Notes: generated by a model from the letters alone, not told the origin. A stretch of 64,000 nt of DNA from Rhodococcus sp. RD6.2 (GCF_001040705.1 NZ_CVQP01000009.1:106139-170138); one strand, 5' to 3'; shown: positions 37,439 through 45,936, numbered from the stretch's first letter. Made by a program: numbers and translations.

Positions 37439-37511
37439 TAATCGGCCCGGCTCGATTGTGGGCTGCGGAAACTCGGACCGCCGCGCAGCACGGCGAGGAT
37501 GGACGACTGCC

Positions 37512-38897
37512 ATGGACTCGACCCCACGCGACCGAGGTGACGTTGTTCGAGCGTCGGATGCCTCCGACGTGCTCGACATCGTCGGGATCGGTTTCGGTCC
37601 GTCGAATCTGGCGCTCGCCATCGCGATCGAGGAACACAACGCCACCTGCGCCCCCGAGGACAGCGTGCGCGCCGTCTTCCTCGAACGGCAGGACCACTTC
37701 GTCTGGCATCCCGGCATGCTTCTCGACGGTGCGACCATGCAGATCGCGTTCCCGAAGGACCTGGTGACCTTCCGGAATCCGACCAGCACGTACAGCTTCT
37801 TCGCGTACCTCCACGCGAAGGGCAGGCTCGTCGACTTCGTCAACCACCAGACGTTCTATCCGAGCAGGCACGAGTTCAACGACTACCTGCAGTGGGCGGC
37901 CGGGCGCGTCGACGCCGACGTCCGGTTCGGCGCGGCGGTGACCGACGTCGCCGGGCTGCGGACCGACGAGGGAACCGTCGACGAGTTCGCGATCACGACC
38001 GCGAACGGGGAGACCCTGCGGGCGCGCAACGTCGCGGTCGGGGCGGGTCTGCGTGAGCGGCGCCCGGACTGGGCTGCGCCGTCGGCCCGCTGCTTCCACA
38101 ACCACCAGTTCCTGTTCCACATCGAGAAGCTGCCGGAGATTCGGCACCAGCGCTTCGCGGTGCTCGGCGCGGGTCAGAGCGCGGCCGAGGTCGTGCAGTA
38201 CCTGCACCGGCACTACCCGGACGCCGAGGTGCACAGCGTCTTCACCCGATACGGATACAGCCCGGCCGACGACAGCCCGTACGCCAACAGGATCTTCGAC
38301 CCGTCCACGGTCGACGAGTTCCATGCCGCCTGCCCTCAGGAGCGGGAGCGGTTGCTGGCGGTTCACAAGGGCACGAACTACTCCGTCGTCGACATCGATC
38401 TGATCAACGAGCTGTACACGACGGAGTACCAGGAGCTCGTGCGTGGCAAGCGGCGGCTCTTCATGCACCGCGCGTCGGAAATCGTCTCCGCTCAGGAGGG
38501 CGAGGACGGCATCGAGGTCTCCGTCCGCAGCAACCTGGACGGTCTCACCGACACTCTCGTCTGCGATGCGTTGGTGCTCGCCACCGGCTTCTCGCCTGCG
38601 CCGCTGAGCGAGCTGCTCGGCGACCTCGCGCCGACGGGCGATCAGGTCACCGAAGTGGCCCGCGACTATCGCCTCCAGACGCCGGACGACGTGCGCGCCG
38701 GCATCTATCTCCAGGGCGGAACCGAGAAAACGCACGGGCTGACCGCGTCGCTGTTGTCTAATGTCGCGGTGCGTGCGGGAGAGATTCTGAATTCCCTCGT
38801 GGTAAATCGATCAGCACGTCTCGATCTTGGTAGGGTCGAGGCCTCCACAGTGGTGGACAGCACTTCGAACGAGTTTGCGACAAGCGAGGCCAAATGA
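37512..38897 (+). CDS. L-ornithine N5-monooxygenase (siderophore biosynthesis)
   Basis: 461 residues of the SidA/PvdA/IucD family: FAD motif [12 protein letters not shown] (about 24-35), [14 protein letters not shown], a [12 protein letters not shown] substrate segment, NADPH motif [10 protein letters not shown] and C-terminal A-T-G-F-S-P-A. These enzymes hydroxylate the ornithine side-chain amine for hydroxamate siderophores. F-R-N-P-T-S and P-S-R-H-E-F point to ornithine rather than lysine. ATGA overlap with mbtH. No NRPS is nearby. Confidence 0.92.
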   Translation: MDSTPRDRGDVVRASDASDVLDIVGIGFGPSNLALAIAIEEHNATCAPEDSVRAVFLERQDHFVWHPGMLLDGATMQIAFPKDLVTFRNPTSTYSFFAYLHAKGRLVDFVNHQTFYPSRHEFNDYLQWAAGRVDADVRFGAAVTDVAGLRTDEGTVDEFAITTANGETLRARNVAVGAGLRERRPDWAAPSARCFHNHQFLFHIEKLPEIRHQRFAVLGAGQSAAEVVQYLHRHYPDAEVHSVFTRYGYSPADDSPYANRIFDPSTVDEFHAACPQERERLLAVHKGTNYSVVDIDLINELYTTEYQELVRGKRRLFMHRASEIVSAQEGEDGIEVSVRSNLDGLTDTLVCDALVLATGFSPAPLSELLGDLAPTGDQVTEVARDYRLQTPDDVRAGIYLQGGTEKTHGLTASLLSNVAVRAGEILNSLVVNRSARLDLGRVEASTVVDSTSNEFATSEAK

Positions 38898-39127
38898 GCA
38901 CGAATCCCTTTGACGACGAAGACGGTCGCTTCTATGTGCTCGTCAACGACGAGGACCAGCACTCGCTCTGGCCCACGTTCTCGGAGGTCCCACAGGGCTG
39001 GCGTGTCGTGTTCGGCGAGGAAAGCCGGCAGGCATGCGTCGAGTACGTGGAGAAGAACTGGACCGACATGCGGCCGAAGAGCCTCCGCGAGGCCATGGAG
39101 AAGGACAAGGCTGCCGGTAACGGCTAG
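38894..39127 (+). CDS. mbtH: MbtH-like protein
   Basis: 77 residues with the full MbtH signature: [28 protein letters not shown] and W-T-D-M-R-P-K-S-L. MbtH proteins bind and activate adenylation domains of NRPSs. It is translationally coupled to the ornithine hydroxylase, so its NRPS partner elsewhere in the genome probably makes an N5-hydroxyornithine siderophore. Confidence 0.95.
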   Translation: MSTNPFDDEDGRFYVLVNDEDQHSLWPTFSEVPQGWRVVFGEESRQACVEYVEKNWTDMRPKSLREAMEKDKAAGNG

Positions 39128-39160
39128 TTAGCCTTTCGGCGAAGCGGCCCACCCGCCGCG

Positions 39161-40612
39161 TTACCGCCGGAACCACAGATTGCGCGCTCCGGGCCCGTTC
39201 TGCATTCGTTGCAGGAACGGGTACCGGAGCGCTTCTGTTTTGCGCAGCATCCGGGGGCGTCGCACCGTCCGCGCTCCCCATTCACCGAGTGTCACTCCCG
39301 CGGCGAGCGCGACGCCGATGCCGAACGCCGACATCATGCCGCTGATACCGAGCAGCAGCTCGTCGTTGAGCAGTGCGTACAGCCCGCGGTACAGCGACAG
39401 GCCGGGCAGCAGGGGTGTAATCCCTGACACCGCGATCACCAACGGCGGGGTCAGGGCACGGCGGGCCAGCAGGCCGCCGACGAAACCGACCACGGTCGCG
39501 GCGATCGCGGTACCGACCACCGGCCCGATGGACATGGCGAGACCGAGGTTGAGCACGAGGATGCCCGCGGCACCGCTGAGTGCGGCGACCACGACGGCGC
39601 GCCGCTCGGCGTAACAGGCGAGCGCGAAGAACAGCGCTGTGGCCGCGCCCGCCACGACCTGCACCGGGAGTTCCGTCAGGCTCGTCGAGAACTGGCTCGG
39701 CACGGTGAGCGGAAGCGGTGTCCCCAACGCCGCGGCGATGCGCAGGGACAGCGCGACGCCGGCGATCATGCCGCCGGTGAGCATGAGGACCTCGAAAAAC
39801 CGGGCCACACCCGTCACCGGGGCACCGGTGATCGCGTCCTGGACGGAACCGACCAGCGCGAGCCCGGACAGCAGCACCGTCAACCCCGCGGCAATGACCA
39901 GTGACGGTTTCACGTCGAGGGCCAGCGGCTCCCGCAGCGCGTACAGGATCCCCGCCGGGGTGGCTGCGATGAAGCCGCCGACGACCTGCTGGAAGAAGTA
40001 GGGGAGACCGAACCGGTTGAGGGTCAGGTTCACCAGGTAGATGACCGCCGTGGTCAGCAGGCTGACGAGCGCGACGAGGACGCCGCCGCCGAGTAGGACG
40101 GCGACGGACGCGGCCATCCCGGACCAGGCGATGGTGGCGACCCAGCGGTTGTACGGGTGCGGAGAGTGCGTGATGGCACTGATCTCGGCAAGCGCGATCA
40201 CCGGGTCGATCGCCTCGGTGCGCAGTTGCCGGGTCAGCTTGTCGACGGCGGCGAGGCGGGTGAAGTCGAGTGATCGGTAGTGGACGATCCGCATGCTCGT
40301 CGCGGGCGGCATCGTCGGTCCGCGGTAGGCGCTGACGCGGATCGAGTTGTACGTGACGTCGACGTCGCAGCGGGCCAGTCCGTAGGTGGCGGCGACGAAC
40401 TGGACCTGTGCGGCGGTGTCCACCGCGGACGTTCCCGCCGCGAGCAGAACCTCGCCGGAACGCACCGCGAGGTCGAGCACCTGGGCGACCCGGGCGTCCT
40501 CGGTGAGGTCGATCGGTTGGAGCGGGGTGGGCGCGGCGACCGGCTCGTCGACGACCGCGCGTTCGCCGACAAGCTTTCCCAGAGTGGTGACGGCCGATTG
40601 CCACCAGGCCAT
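39161..40612 (-). CDS. thrE: ThrE-family threonine/serine exporter
   Basis: 483 residues: a cytosolic N-terminal part with V-L-D-L-A-V-R-S-G-E-V-L-L-A-A-G-T-S and Y-N-S-I-R-V-S, then about ten transmembrane helices in two ThrE-type blocks (DUF1212 and DUF3815), ending in a basic tail. The related ThrE of Corynebacterium exports threonine and serine. The ATG overlaps the stop of the upstream NTF2-like gene. Confidence 0.85.
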   Translation of the reverse strand: MAWWQSAVTTLGKLVGERAVVDEPVAAPTPLQPIDLTEDARVAQVLDLAVRSGEVLLAAGTSAVDTAAQVQFVAATYGLARCDVDVTYNSIRVSAYRGPTMPPATSMRIVHYRSLDFTRLAAVDKLTRQLRTEAIDPVIALAEISAITHSPHPYNRWVATIAWSGMAASVAVLLGGGVLVALVSLLTTAVIYLVNLTLNRFGLPYFFQQVVGGFIAATPAGILYALREPLALDVKPSLVIAAGLTVLLSGLALVGSVQDAITGAPVTGVARFFEVLMLTGGMIAGVALSLRIAAALGTPLPLTVPSQFSTSLTELPVQVVAGAATALFFALACYAERRAVVVAALSGAAGILVLNLGLAMSIGPVVGTAIAATVVGFVGGLLARRALTPPLVIAVSGITPLLPGLSLYRGLYALLNDELLLGISGMMSAFGIGVALAAGVTLGEWGARTVRRPRMLRKTEALRYPFLQRMQNGPGARNLWFRR

Positions 40613-40986
40613 CAGGACACCGCGTCTTCTTCCGTCAGGTCGGTCGCGTCGAACGCCGACGCGAGATCCTTGTGGAGGAACACCGACGTCACCCGGTCGT
40701 GCACCACACGGAACGCCGCTGCGGTCGTGGTGGACTCGTCGGGCCGGACCGCGACCGTCCGCTGCTCCTCGACGACCACGACGCCCTCGTGCACGAACAT
40801 GCGGCCGGGGACGAGCGTGAGCCCCGCGGTCGATGCCCACTCGCGCAGGGCGTTGATCCCCTGCCCGGCTCCGTCCGGATCGGCGACTTCGATGTCGTCG
40901 CTGGACAGCGCGAGCAGGGTGTCGAGGTCGGAGGAGTTCAACGCGTCGTGCCACGCGAGGACCGTGGCGATCTCGGATGTGCTCAT
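40612..40986 (-). CDS. NTF2/SnoaL-like small protein
   Basis: 124 residues. A-W-H-D-A-L-N-S-S-D-L-D-T-L-L-A-L and D-I-E-V-A-D-P are typical of SnoaL-like limonene-epoxide-hydrolase/NTF2 folds. No catalytic set can be assigned. It is translationally coupled to the ThrE gene (TGATG). GTG 40995 is an alternative start. Confidence 0.72.
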   Translation of the reverse strand: MSTSEIATVLAWHDALNSSDLDTLLALSSDDIEVADPDGAGQGINALREWASTAGLTLVPGRMFVHEGVVVVEEQRTVAVRPDESTTTAAAFRVVHDRVTSVFLHKDLASAFDATDLTEEDAVS

Positions 40987-41055
40987 GGTTGCCACGCTAT
41001 CGTTTCCGGGCGGCCGGGGCGCGCGGTCTCCCGGCCGACACGGGGTCGGGTCGGG

Positions 41056-41997
41056 TCAGGTGTAGCGATCGGCGAGTTCGGTGCCGATGCGCGCCAACTC
41101 TTCTCGCACCGACTCCGGGTGGAGCACCTCGACCTGCGCGCCCCAGCCTGCGAGGTTGCGCGCGATGTCGAGTGGGGTCGGCGCGGCGAGGCGGACCCGG
41201 GTGCGGCCGTCGTCCGATGCGCCGTCGTCGTGGCAGTGCCTGCCGAAGTGGTCGCGCAGGATCGGTAAGAAGCGGGTCTCGATCAACACGGTCGCCCACG
41301 TGGTCGACCGGCGTTCTTCCATCGACCCGACCACGTCGTCCCAGGCTGCGGCGAGTTCGAAGTCGTCGGGGCGGTCGGCGGGATCGTCGGTGGCCTCGGC
41401 CTCGACGATCCGGTCCACGCGGAAAGTTCTTCTGCCACGGTCGGTTCCGGCGATCAGGTACCAGGTGTCGTCCTTGTCCACGAGACCCCAGGGTGCGACG
41501 AGGCGTTCGCTGCGCTCGTGCTTGCCGCCCACGTACACCAGCCGGACCTGTCGTCTGCGGACCACCGCGGACTGCAGCAGGGCGACCACGTCCGGTCGGT
41601 GACGTTCGCGTTCGCCCCACCGAGTCGGGTCGATCATCACGGCGTCCGCGGCCGCCTCGGCGTCGGCGCGGAACGTCTTCGGCAGCGCCCGGACCAGCTT
41701 GCGCAGTGCGGACTTGGCCTCCGGGGAGACCGCTGCGGCCGGTCCGACGAGCAGGAACAGAGCCTGGGCCTCGGCGGCCGACAGGCCGGACAGGTCGGTG
41801 CGGGCCCCGCCGACCAGGGACCACCCGCCGCCGCGGCCGGACTGCGGGTAAACGGGGATCCCTGCCGCGGACAGTGCTTCGAGGTCGCGACGGGCGGTGG
41901 CCAAGGACACCTCGAGCTCGACGGCGACCTCGGCGGCGGTGACGCGACCACGCGACTGCATCAGCAGGAGGGTGGCGACGAGGCGGTCTGCGCGCAT
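41056..41997 (-). CDS. WYL-domain transcriptional regulator
   Basis: 313 residues: N-terminal winged helix (about 1-60) with R-V-T-A-A-E-V-A-V-E-L-E-V-S and T-A-R-R-D-L-E-A-L, then a WYL ligand domain with P-W-G-L-V-D-K-D-D-T-W-Y-L-I-A-G-T and a WCX-like C-terminal part. It is divergent from the VOC gene, and a perfect palindrome lies between the starts, which probably makes it a local regulator of itself and VOC-YdeI. Confidence 0.88.
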   Translation of the reverse strand: MRADRLVATLLLMQSRGRVTAAEVAVELEVSLATARRDLEALSAAGIPVYPQSGRGGGWSLVGGARTDLSGLSAAEAQALFLLVGPAAAVSPEAKSALRKLVRALPKTFRADAEAAADAVMIDPTRWGERERHRPDVVALLQSAVVRRRQVRLVYVGGKHERSERLVAPWGLVDKDDTWYLIAGTDRGRRTFRVDRIVEAEATDDPADRPDDFELAAAWDDVVGSMEERRSTTWATVLIETRFLPILRDHFGRHCHDDGASDDGRTRVRLAAPTPLDIARNLAGWGAQVEVLHPESVREELARIGTELADRYT

Positions 41998-42015
41998 GAT
42001 TCGAGGTTCCCAGAA

Positions 42016-42040
42016 AAAGTGCTCAATTGGTGAGCACTTT
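42016..42040. promoter_or_regulatory. Perfect palindrome, likely operator of the WYL regulator
   Basis: Arms AAAGTGCTCA and TGAGCACTTT are exact reverse complements (10 bp) with a 5-nt ATTGG spacer. It lies 18 bp from the WYL start and 51 bp from the VOC start, without a T-tract or gene end that would suit a terminator. Confidence 0.75.
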
Positions 42041-42091
42041 GACGCCGAGGATGAATCTCGACAGGTTGGCCAACGAGGAAAGGAACCACCG

Positions 42092-42499
42092 ATGTTGCGA
42101 GGACTCACCACCGTCAGCTTCTACGCCGACGACGTCGCGGCCGCCCGCGACTGGTACACCGAGGTGCTCGGCATCCCTGCCTACTTCGCTCGCGAGGTCG
42201 ACGGGCGCACCGCGTACGTCGAGTTCCGCATCGGCGACTTCCAACACGAACTCGGCATCGTCGACGCCCGGTTCGCGCCGCACTCCCGCACCGAGCAGCC
42301 CGCAGGTCAGGTCACGTACTGGCACGTCGACGACATCGATGCCGCCTTCGAGCGACTGCTCGCCCTCGGTGCGACGGTTCACGACAAGCCCCTCGAACGC
42401 GGACCGGGATTCGTCACCGCATCCGTCGTCGACCCGTTCGGCAACATCCTCGGGGTCATGCACAACCAGCACTACCTCGACGTACTCGGGGAGGCGTGA
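42092..42499 (+). CDS. VOC (glyoxalase/bleomycin-resistance fold) protein
   Basis: 135 residues with two beta-alpha-beta-beta-beta modules: V-S-F-Y-A-D-D-V-A-A-A-R-D-W-Y, F-Q-H-E-L-G-I-V-D, Y-W-H-V-D-D-I-D-A-A-F and D-P-F-G-N-I-L-G-V. The usual first metal histidine is replaced by serine in T-V-S-F, so metal binding is uncertain. AGGAAAGG is upstream. It probably forms a small operon with the YdeI-like gene, controlled by the WYL protein. Confidence 0.82.
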   Translation: MLRGLTTVSFYADDVAAARDWYTEVLGIPAYFAREVDGRTAYVEFRIGDFQHELGIVDARFAPHSRTEQPAGQVTYWHVDDIDAAFERLLALGATVHDKPLERGPGFVTASVVDPFGNILGVMHNQHYLDVLGEA

Positions 42500-42500
42500 G

Positions 42501-43109
42501 ATGCATGCGGTCGAGACCACCTTCGCGCCGGTGGACGTGGCGCAATGGCGCGACTGGCTGACCCGGTACGGGCAGTCCGAGAGTGAGATCTGGCTCGTCA
42601 TCGAACACAAGGACAGCGCCGCACCGAGTCCGCGCTACCACGAGGCAATCGAACAGGCTCTGTGCTTCGGCTGGATCGACGGGCTGCACCGTAAGCACAC
42701 CGACCACAGTTCGCGGCTCCGCTTCACGCCGCGTCGCCCGCGGAGTTCGTGGAGTGAGGTGAACCGCGAGCGGGCGCAGCGCATGATCGCGCAGGGGCAG
42801 ATGACCGCGACCGGCCAGGCGCTGATCGACGCGGCCAAGGCCGCGGGCACCTGGCAGGCCGTACCCGGCGATGCGTCTGCGCTACCGGATGACCTGTGGG
42901 ATGCATTGCGGTGCAACGACACTGCCCGCGCGCACTTCGAGGCATTTCCGCCGTCGTCGAGGCGGTTGATCCTCGAATGGATCGTCACGGCGAAGAAGCC
43001 GGAGACACGGCAACGCCGCGTCGCGCGGACTGTGGAACTCGCGGCGGTCGGCGTCCGGGCAAACCACCCGGGCGCCGGTGTGCGAACGCGTACGGGCACC
43101 CGGATATGA
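42501..43109 (+). CDS. YdeI/OmpD-associated family protein
   Basis: 202 residues. E-I-W-L-V-I-E-H-K, Y-H-E-A-I-E-Q-A-L-C-F-G-W-I-D-G and F-T-P-R-R-P-R-S-S-W-S-E-V-N are the hallmarks of the YdeI family. The ATG is 1 nt after the VOC stop. The molecular function of the family is unclear; some members are linked to peptide or oxidative stress resistance. Confidence 0.85.
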   Translation: MHAVETTFAPVDVAQWRDWLTRYGQSESEIWLVIEHKDSAAPSPRYHEAIEQALCFGWIDGLHRKHTDHSSRLRFTPRRPRSSWSEVNRERAQRMIAQGQMTATGQALIDAAKAAGTWQAVPGDASALPDDLWDALRCNDTARAHFEAFPPSSRRLILEWIVTAKKPETRQRRVARTVELAAVGVRANHPGAGVRTRTGTRI

Positions 43110-43125
43110 TGGGCGCGCTTCACGC

Positions 43126-43197
43126 GCCTCCTTAGCTCAGTGGTAGAGCACTCGCCTTGTAAGCGAAAGGTCGTCGGTTCAATCCCGACAGGGGGCT
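43126..43197 (+). tRNA. tRNA-Thr (anticodon TGT)
   Basis: A complete cloverleaf: acceptor GCCTCCT pairs with AGGGGGC, D-arm GCTC/GAGC, anticodon loop CTTGTAA with anticodon TGT at 43158-43160, and the T-arm GGTTCAATCC. No CCA is encoded. A terminator hairpin follows at once. Confidence 0.95.
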
Positions 43198-43202
43198 CCG
43201 TC

Positions 43203-43240
43203 CGGCCCTGAACTGCTCATCAGCAGTTCAGGGCCGTTTT
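43203..43240 (+). terminator. Terminator after tRNA-Thr
   Basis: A 15-bp perfect stem with a CATC loop is followed by GTTTTC, 5 nt after the tRNA. It is also 18 nt after the stop of the convergent lipoprotein gene. Confidence 0.88.
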
Positions 43241-43258
43241 CGTGTCGAAGGGTGGTGC

Positions 43259-43621
43259 TCAGCAGCTGCCGGCGACGGCGGCCTTGAGGCCGCGCTCGAA
43301 GTCGGCCTTGTCCTGGTCGGACTGGTTGGCCCAGTCCGGCTCGGCTTCCGCGACGGCGAGGAATTCGTCCACCACGGCCTGCGGCGCGCGGTCGCCCTCG
43401 CTCAGGCCCGATTCCTCGAGGGTCTTCAGGTAGGCCGTGACGCTGTTGCAGGTGTCGGTGTAGATGTCGCCGGTCGTGGCGGGGGCGGCCAGGGCGTCGG
43501 CGTCGGACTGCGTTGCCGCTGTGGTCTCGGGTGCGGAGTCGGTCGAGCCGGAGTCGGATCCGCAGCCGGCGAGCAGGGACACGGACGCGGCCGCGAGTGC
43601 GGCGAACATGATGCGCTTCAT
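43259..43621 (-). CDS. Small exported lipoprotein
   Basis: 120 residues with a lipoprotein signal (M-K-R-I-M-F-A start, lipobox L-A-G-C, Cys20), then a Ser/Thr/Ala linker and a compact helical domain holding two cysteines (T-C-N-S near 58, the C-terminal S-C). No family is recognised. It converges on the tRNA gene. Confidence 0.75.
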   Translation of the reverse strand: MKRIMFAALAAASVSLLAGCGSDSGSTDSAPETTAATQSDADALAAPATTGDIYTDTCNSVTAYLKTLEESGLSEGDRAPQAVVDEFLAVAEAEPDWANQSDQDKADFERGLKAAVAGSC

Positions 43622-43786
43622 GATCGGTATCTGTATCAGACCGTCCGGGGAAACCGGACATCCTTCTCTCAATCCGCTGTTGCATTCGCCGCCGGGGAGG
43701 ACGAGCGTGGAAGTGTTCACACGTGGGGGCGGCCCCACGAGACAGGGTGCCCCGACAATCGACTCGACGAGAGCCTTGGAGGAATC

Positions 43787-43915
43787 ATGCTCGGACTCGT
43801 GATCGGTCTCGCCGGCGCCGCGGTTGGCGTCGGAATCGGACTGCTCGGTGCGGGCGTAGGCATTCTGATCAGTGATGCCGGATCGAAGCATCACGTTCGG
43901 CCCCTGCGGCCCTGA
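43787..43915 (+). CDS. 42-residue glycine-rich hydrophobic peptide
   Basis: ATG follows a strong TTGGAGGAATC site. The peptide has a 28-residue run of Gly, Ala, Val, Leu and Ile with repeated G-X-G and ends in D-A-G-S-K-H-H-V-R-P-L-R-P. It looks like one membrane helix with a basic tail. It stops 6 nt before the S74-domain gene, so the two may be an operon. Function unknown. Confidence 0.6.
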   Translation: MLGLVIGLAGAAVGVGIGLLGAGVGILISDAGSKHHVRPLRP

Positions 43916-43921
43916 CTGCAC

Positions 43922-44338
43922 ATGACAGAATCGTCCACCGTTCCCGGTCGAGAGGACGGCCGGGAACTGTCACGCCACCACCCGATCGAATGGGTCCGGT
44001 CCCATGTGACCCGTCGCCGCGGTGTCGGCACCTCCGCTGTTGTCCCCGACAGTGCGAACGATGTGCTCGAACGCCTCGCCGCGTTGCCGCTGAGCGTGTG
44101 GACCTACCGGTTCGACCACGAATCGGTCCGGCACCTCGGGCCGATGGCGCAGGACTTCGCTGCGACGTTCGGGTTGGGGTCGTCGAACCGCAGCATCGCG
44201 CAGGTCGACGCGAACGGCGTGTGCATGGCGAGCGTGCAGGCCTTGTATCGCCGGCTCGTCGAGGTCGAGGACGAGCTCGACCGGTTGCGTGAGCGGGCGG
44301 ACCCTGCGGACGAGTCACACCCGGCCGACTCGGAGTGA
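43922..44338 (+). CDS. Stand-alone S74 (intramolecular chaperone)-like protein
   Basis: 138 residues. The segment L-E-R-L-A-A-L-P-L-S-V-W-T-Y-R-F-D, then R-H-L-G-P-M-A-Q-D-F, then I-A-Q-V-D-A-N-G-V and a final coiled-coil helix (V-E-V-E-D-E-L-D-R-L) is the layout of the Peptidase_S74 domain that folds and clips phage tail spikes. Here it has no spike part and no phage genes around it. The N-terminal 35 residues are basic and polar. Function in this setting is unknown. Confidence 0.72.
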   Translation: MTESSTVPGREDGRELSRHHPIEWVRSHVTRRRGVGTSAVVPDSANDVLERLAALPLSVWTYRFDHESVRHLGPMAQDFAATFGLGSSNRSIAQVDANGVCMASVQALYRRLVEVEDELDRLRERADPADESHPADSE

Positions 44339-44383
44339 GCGGTCTATTCTGGCGCCACATCAGCGCATGTGGGAGGCCAGCGT

Positions 44384-45100
44384 ATGCCCGAACTCACCGT
44401 GGACACCCCGGACGGACCCATCGACGGGGTGCTCGAACGCCCGGACGGTGACGGCCCGCATCCCGGTGTGGTCGTCGTGCACGACGCCCTCGGCCTCAGC
44501 GCCGACATTCGGGGGATCACCCGGGACATCGCGGACCACGGCTATCTGGCGTTGGCGCCGGACCTGTATTCACGCGGCGGCACGGCTCGCTGCCTGACCG
44601 GCGTCTTCCGGGACCTGTTCGCGCGTCGTGGGCGCGCGGTGTCGGATCTGCTCGCGGCGCGTGACCACCTCCAAGCGCTCCCCGAATGCTCCGGCGCGGT
44701 GGCGGTGGTCGGTTTCTGCATGGGCGGCGGTTTCGCATTGGCTTTGTCGCCCATGGGTTTCGACGCGTCCGCCCCGTTCTACGGGGTATTGCCGAGGCAT
44801 CTGGACGAGGCGCTGTCCGGTGCCTGCCCGATCGTCGCCAGTTTCGGTGCCCGCGACCCGATCCTGCCCGGTGCGGGCAGGAAGCTGACCGCTGCGCTGG
44901 AGCGGCAGGGCGTCGCGCACGACGTCGAGACGTACTCCGGTGTCGGGCACAGCTTCGTCAACCACCTGCCCGCCGGTCCTGCGGCACCGCTACTGCGGGT
45001 CGTCGGCTTCCACTACGGGGAAGAGCAGGCCCGTGATGCGTGGCGAAGGGTGTACGCGTTCTTCAACGAGCACCTGCAGGACCTGCCGCCGTCCGCCTAG
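44384..45100 (+). CDS. Dienelactone-hydrolase family protein
   Basis: 238 residues with the DLH triad: Cys in G-F-C-M-G-G, Asp in G-A-R-D-P-I-L and His in G-V-G-H-S-F. The oxyanion region V-V-V-H-D-A-L-G-L is present. GGGAGG lies before ATG 44384; GTG 44369 is possible. Dienelactone hydrolases open lactones in aromatic degradation, but many homologues have other ester substrates. Confidence 0.85.
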   Translation: MPELTVDTPDGPIDGVLERPDGDGPHPGVVVVHDALGLSADIRGITRDIADHGYLALAPDLYSRGGTARCLTGVFRDLFARRGRAVSDLLAARDHLQALPECSGAVAVVGFCMGGGFALALSPMGFDASAPFYGVLPRHLDEALSGACPIVASFGARDPILPGAGRKLTAALERQGVAHDVETYSGVGHSFVNHLPAGPAAPLLRVVGFHYGEEQARDAWRRVYAFFNEHLQDLPPSA

Positions 45101-45126
45101 CGCGGTCCGGTCCAGCGTGGTGCGGT

Positions 45127-45936
45127 TCAGTGCAGTTCGGTGCCGTTGGGCTTGCCGCCCTTGAGCCACCGGCCGGGCAGCCTGCCCGCGAGTTCGCCGA
45201 GGGGGCCGACGGCGGCGCTGAGGACGCCGACGGTCTCGCGGAGCAGTTCGACGCTGTCGCCGAGCTGCTCCAGGTTCGGTGCGAGCGAGGTGAGCGTCTC
45301 CGACAGCGACACGATCTGGTCGAGGGGACCGTTCTCCGCGATGATTCGTTCGAGCGGTCCGTCCTTGGCGAGAAGCGTCTCGAGGACGCCGCCCTCCTCC
45401 AGGGCGCGGTCGATGATCCCGCCCTCCTTGGTGAGGGTTTCGAGCGGTCCGGCGGTCGCGGTGAGGCGTTCGAGCGGCCCGTCCTCGGCGGTGAGCCGGT
45501 CGAGCAGCCCGCCCGGGGCGAGCAGTCGCTCGACGGGCCCGTCCTCGTCGAGGAGGCGTTCGACGGGTCCGCCGGGCGCGAGGACGCGTTCGAGTGGTCC
45601 GCCGGGCTCGATGAGTCGTTCCAGCGTGCCGCCGGGTGCGGTGAGGCGGTCGACGACGCCACCGGGTTCGAGGAGACGGTCGACGGGACCGCCTGGCCGC
45701 ATCGCCTGTCCCAGTGGACGCTGGTCGGATGCCAGTTCGGCGACCTGCTGGAGCAGCTTGAGCGGTCCGGACGTGTTCGCGGAGCCGATGCCGCCGAGTC
45801 CGCCCGGGCCGGCGGTGGTCGACGCGGTGATGACGACCCGGGTCGCGCCGAGTGCCGACTCGACCACGCCGAGCGCGGAGTCGGTTATCGCCAGCCCGAG
45901 CCGTGCCGGCAGTGTGACCATCGCCACCAGGTTCAT
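45127..45936 (-). CDS. Decapeptide-repeat protein
   Basis: 269 residues in three parts: residues 1-80 with a hydrophobic segment and a Gly/Ser linker, residues 81-210 made of 13 consecutive ten-residue repeats with no insertion or deletion, and a C-terminal heptad-like helix (211-255) with a basic tail K-G-G-K-P. Typical repeats are PGGPVERLLD and KDGPLERIIA; the consensus is x-(G/D)-G-P-(L/V)-(E/D)-R-L-(L/T)-x. It is not a pentapeptide or leucine-rich repeat. I do not recognise a characterised family. Leu/Ile/Val at positions 5, 8 and 9 with Gly-Pro turns suggests a regular solenoid or amphipathic helix-turn array. There is no clear ribosome site. Confidence 0.75.
   Translation of the reverse strand: MNLVAMVTLPARLGLAITDSALGVVESALGATRVVITASTTAGPGGLGGIGSANTSGPLKLLQQVAELASDQRPLGQAMRPGGPVDRLLEPGGVVDRLTAPGGTLERLIEPGGPLERVLAPGGPVERLLDEDGPVERLLAPGGLLDRLTAEDGPLERLTATAGPLETLTKEGGIIDRALEEGGVLETLLAKDGPLERIIAENGPLDQIVSLSETLTSLAPNLEQLGDSVELLRETVGVLSAAVGPLGELAGRLPGRWLKGGKPNGTELH
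45307..45696 (-). repeat. 13 tandem 30-bp units coding decapeptides
   Basis: 390 bp coding 13 gapless decapeptides. The DNA units have diverged, with recurring GAGCG(T/C)TCGAG-like blocks, while the protein pattern is kept, which suggests selection on the protein. Confidence 0.85.

Noticed and set aside
43126-43197. tRNA-Thr as an attachment site of a genomic island
   Set aside because: No integrase, no repeated tRNA 3' end and no change of gene character beside it were found.
45307-45696. CRISPR array or minisatellite artefact for the 30-bp periodic region
   Set aside because: The 30-bp units are diverged, have no separate spacers, and keep one reading frame with a strict decapeptide pattern, so the repeat is in the protein.
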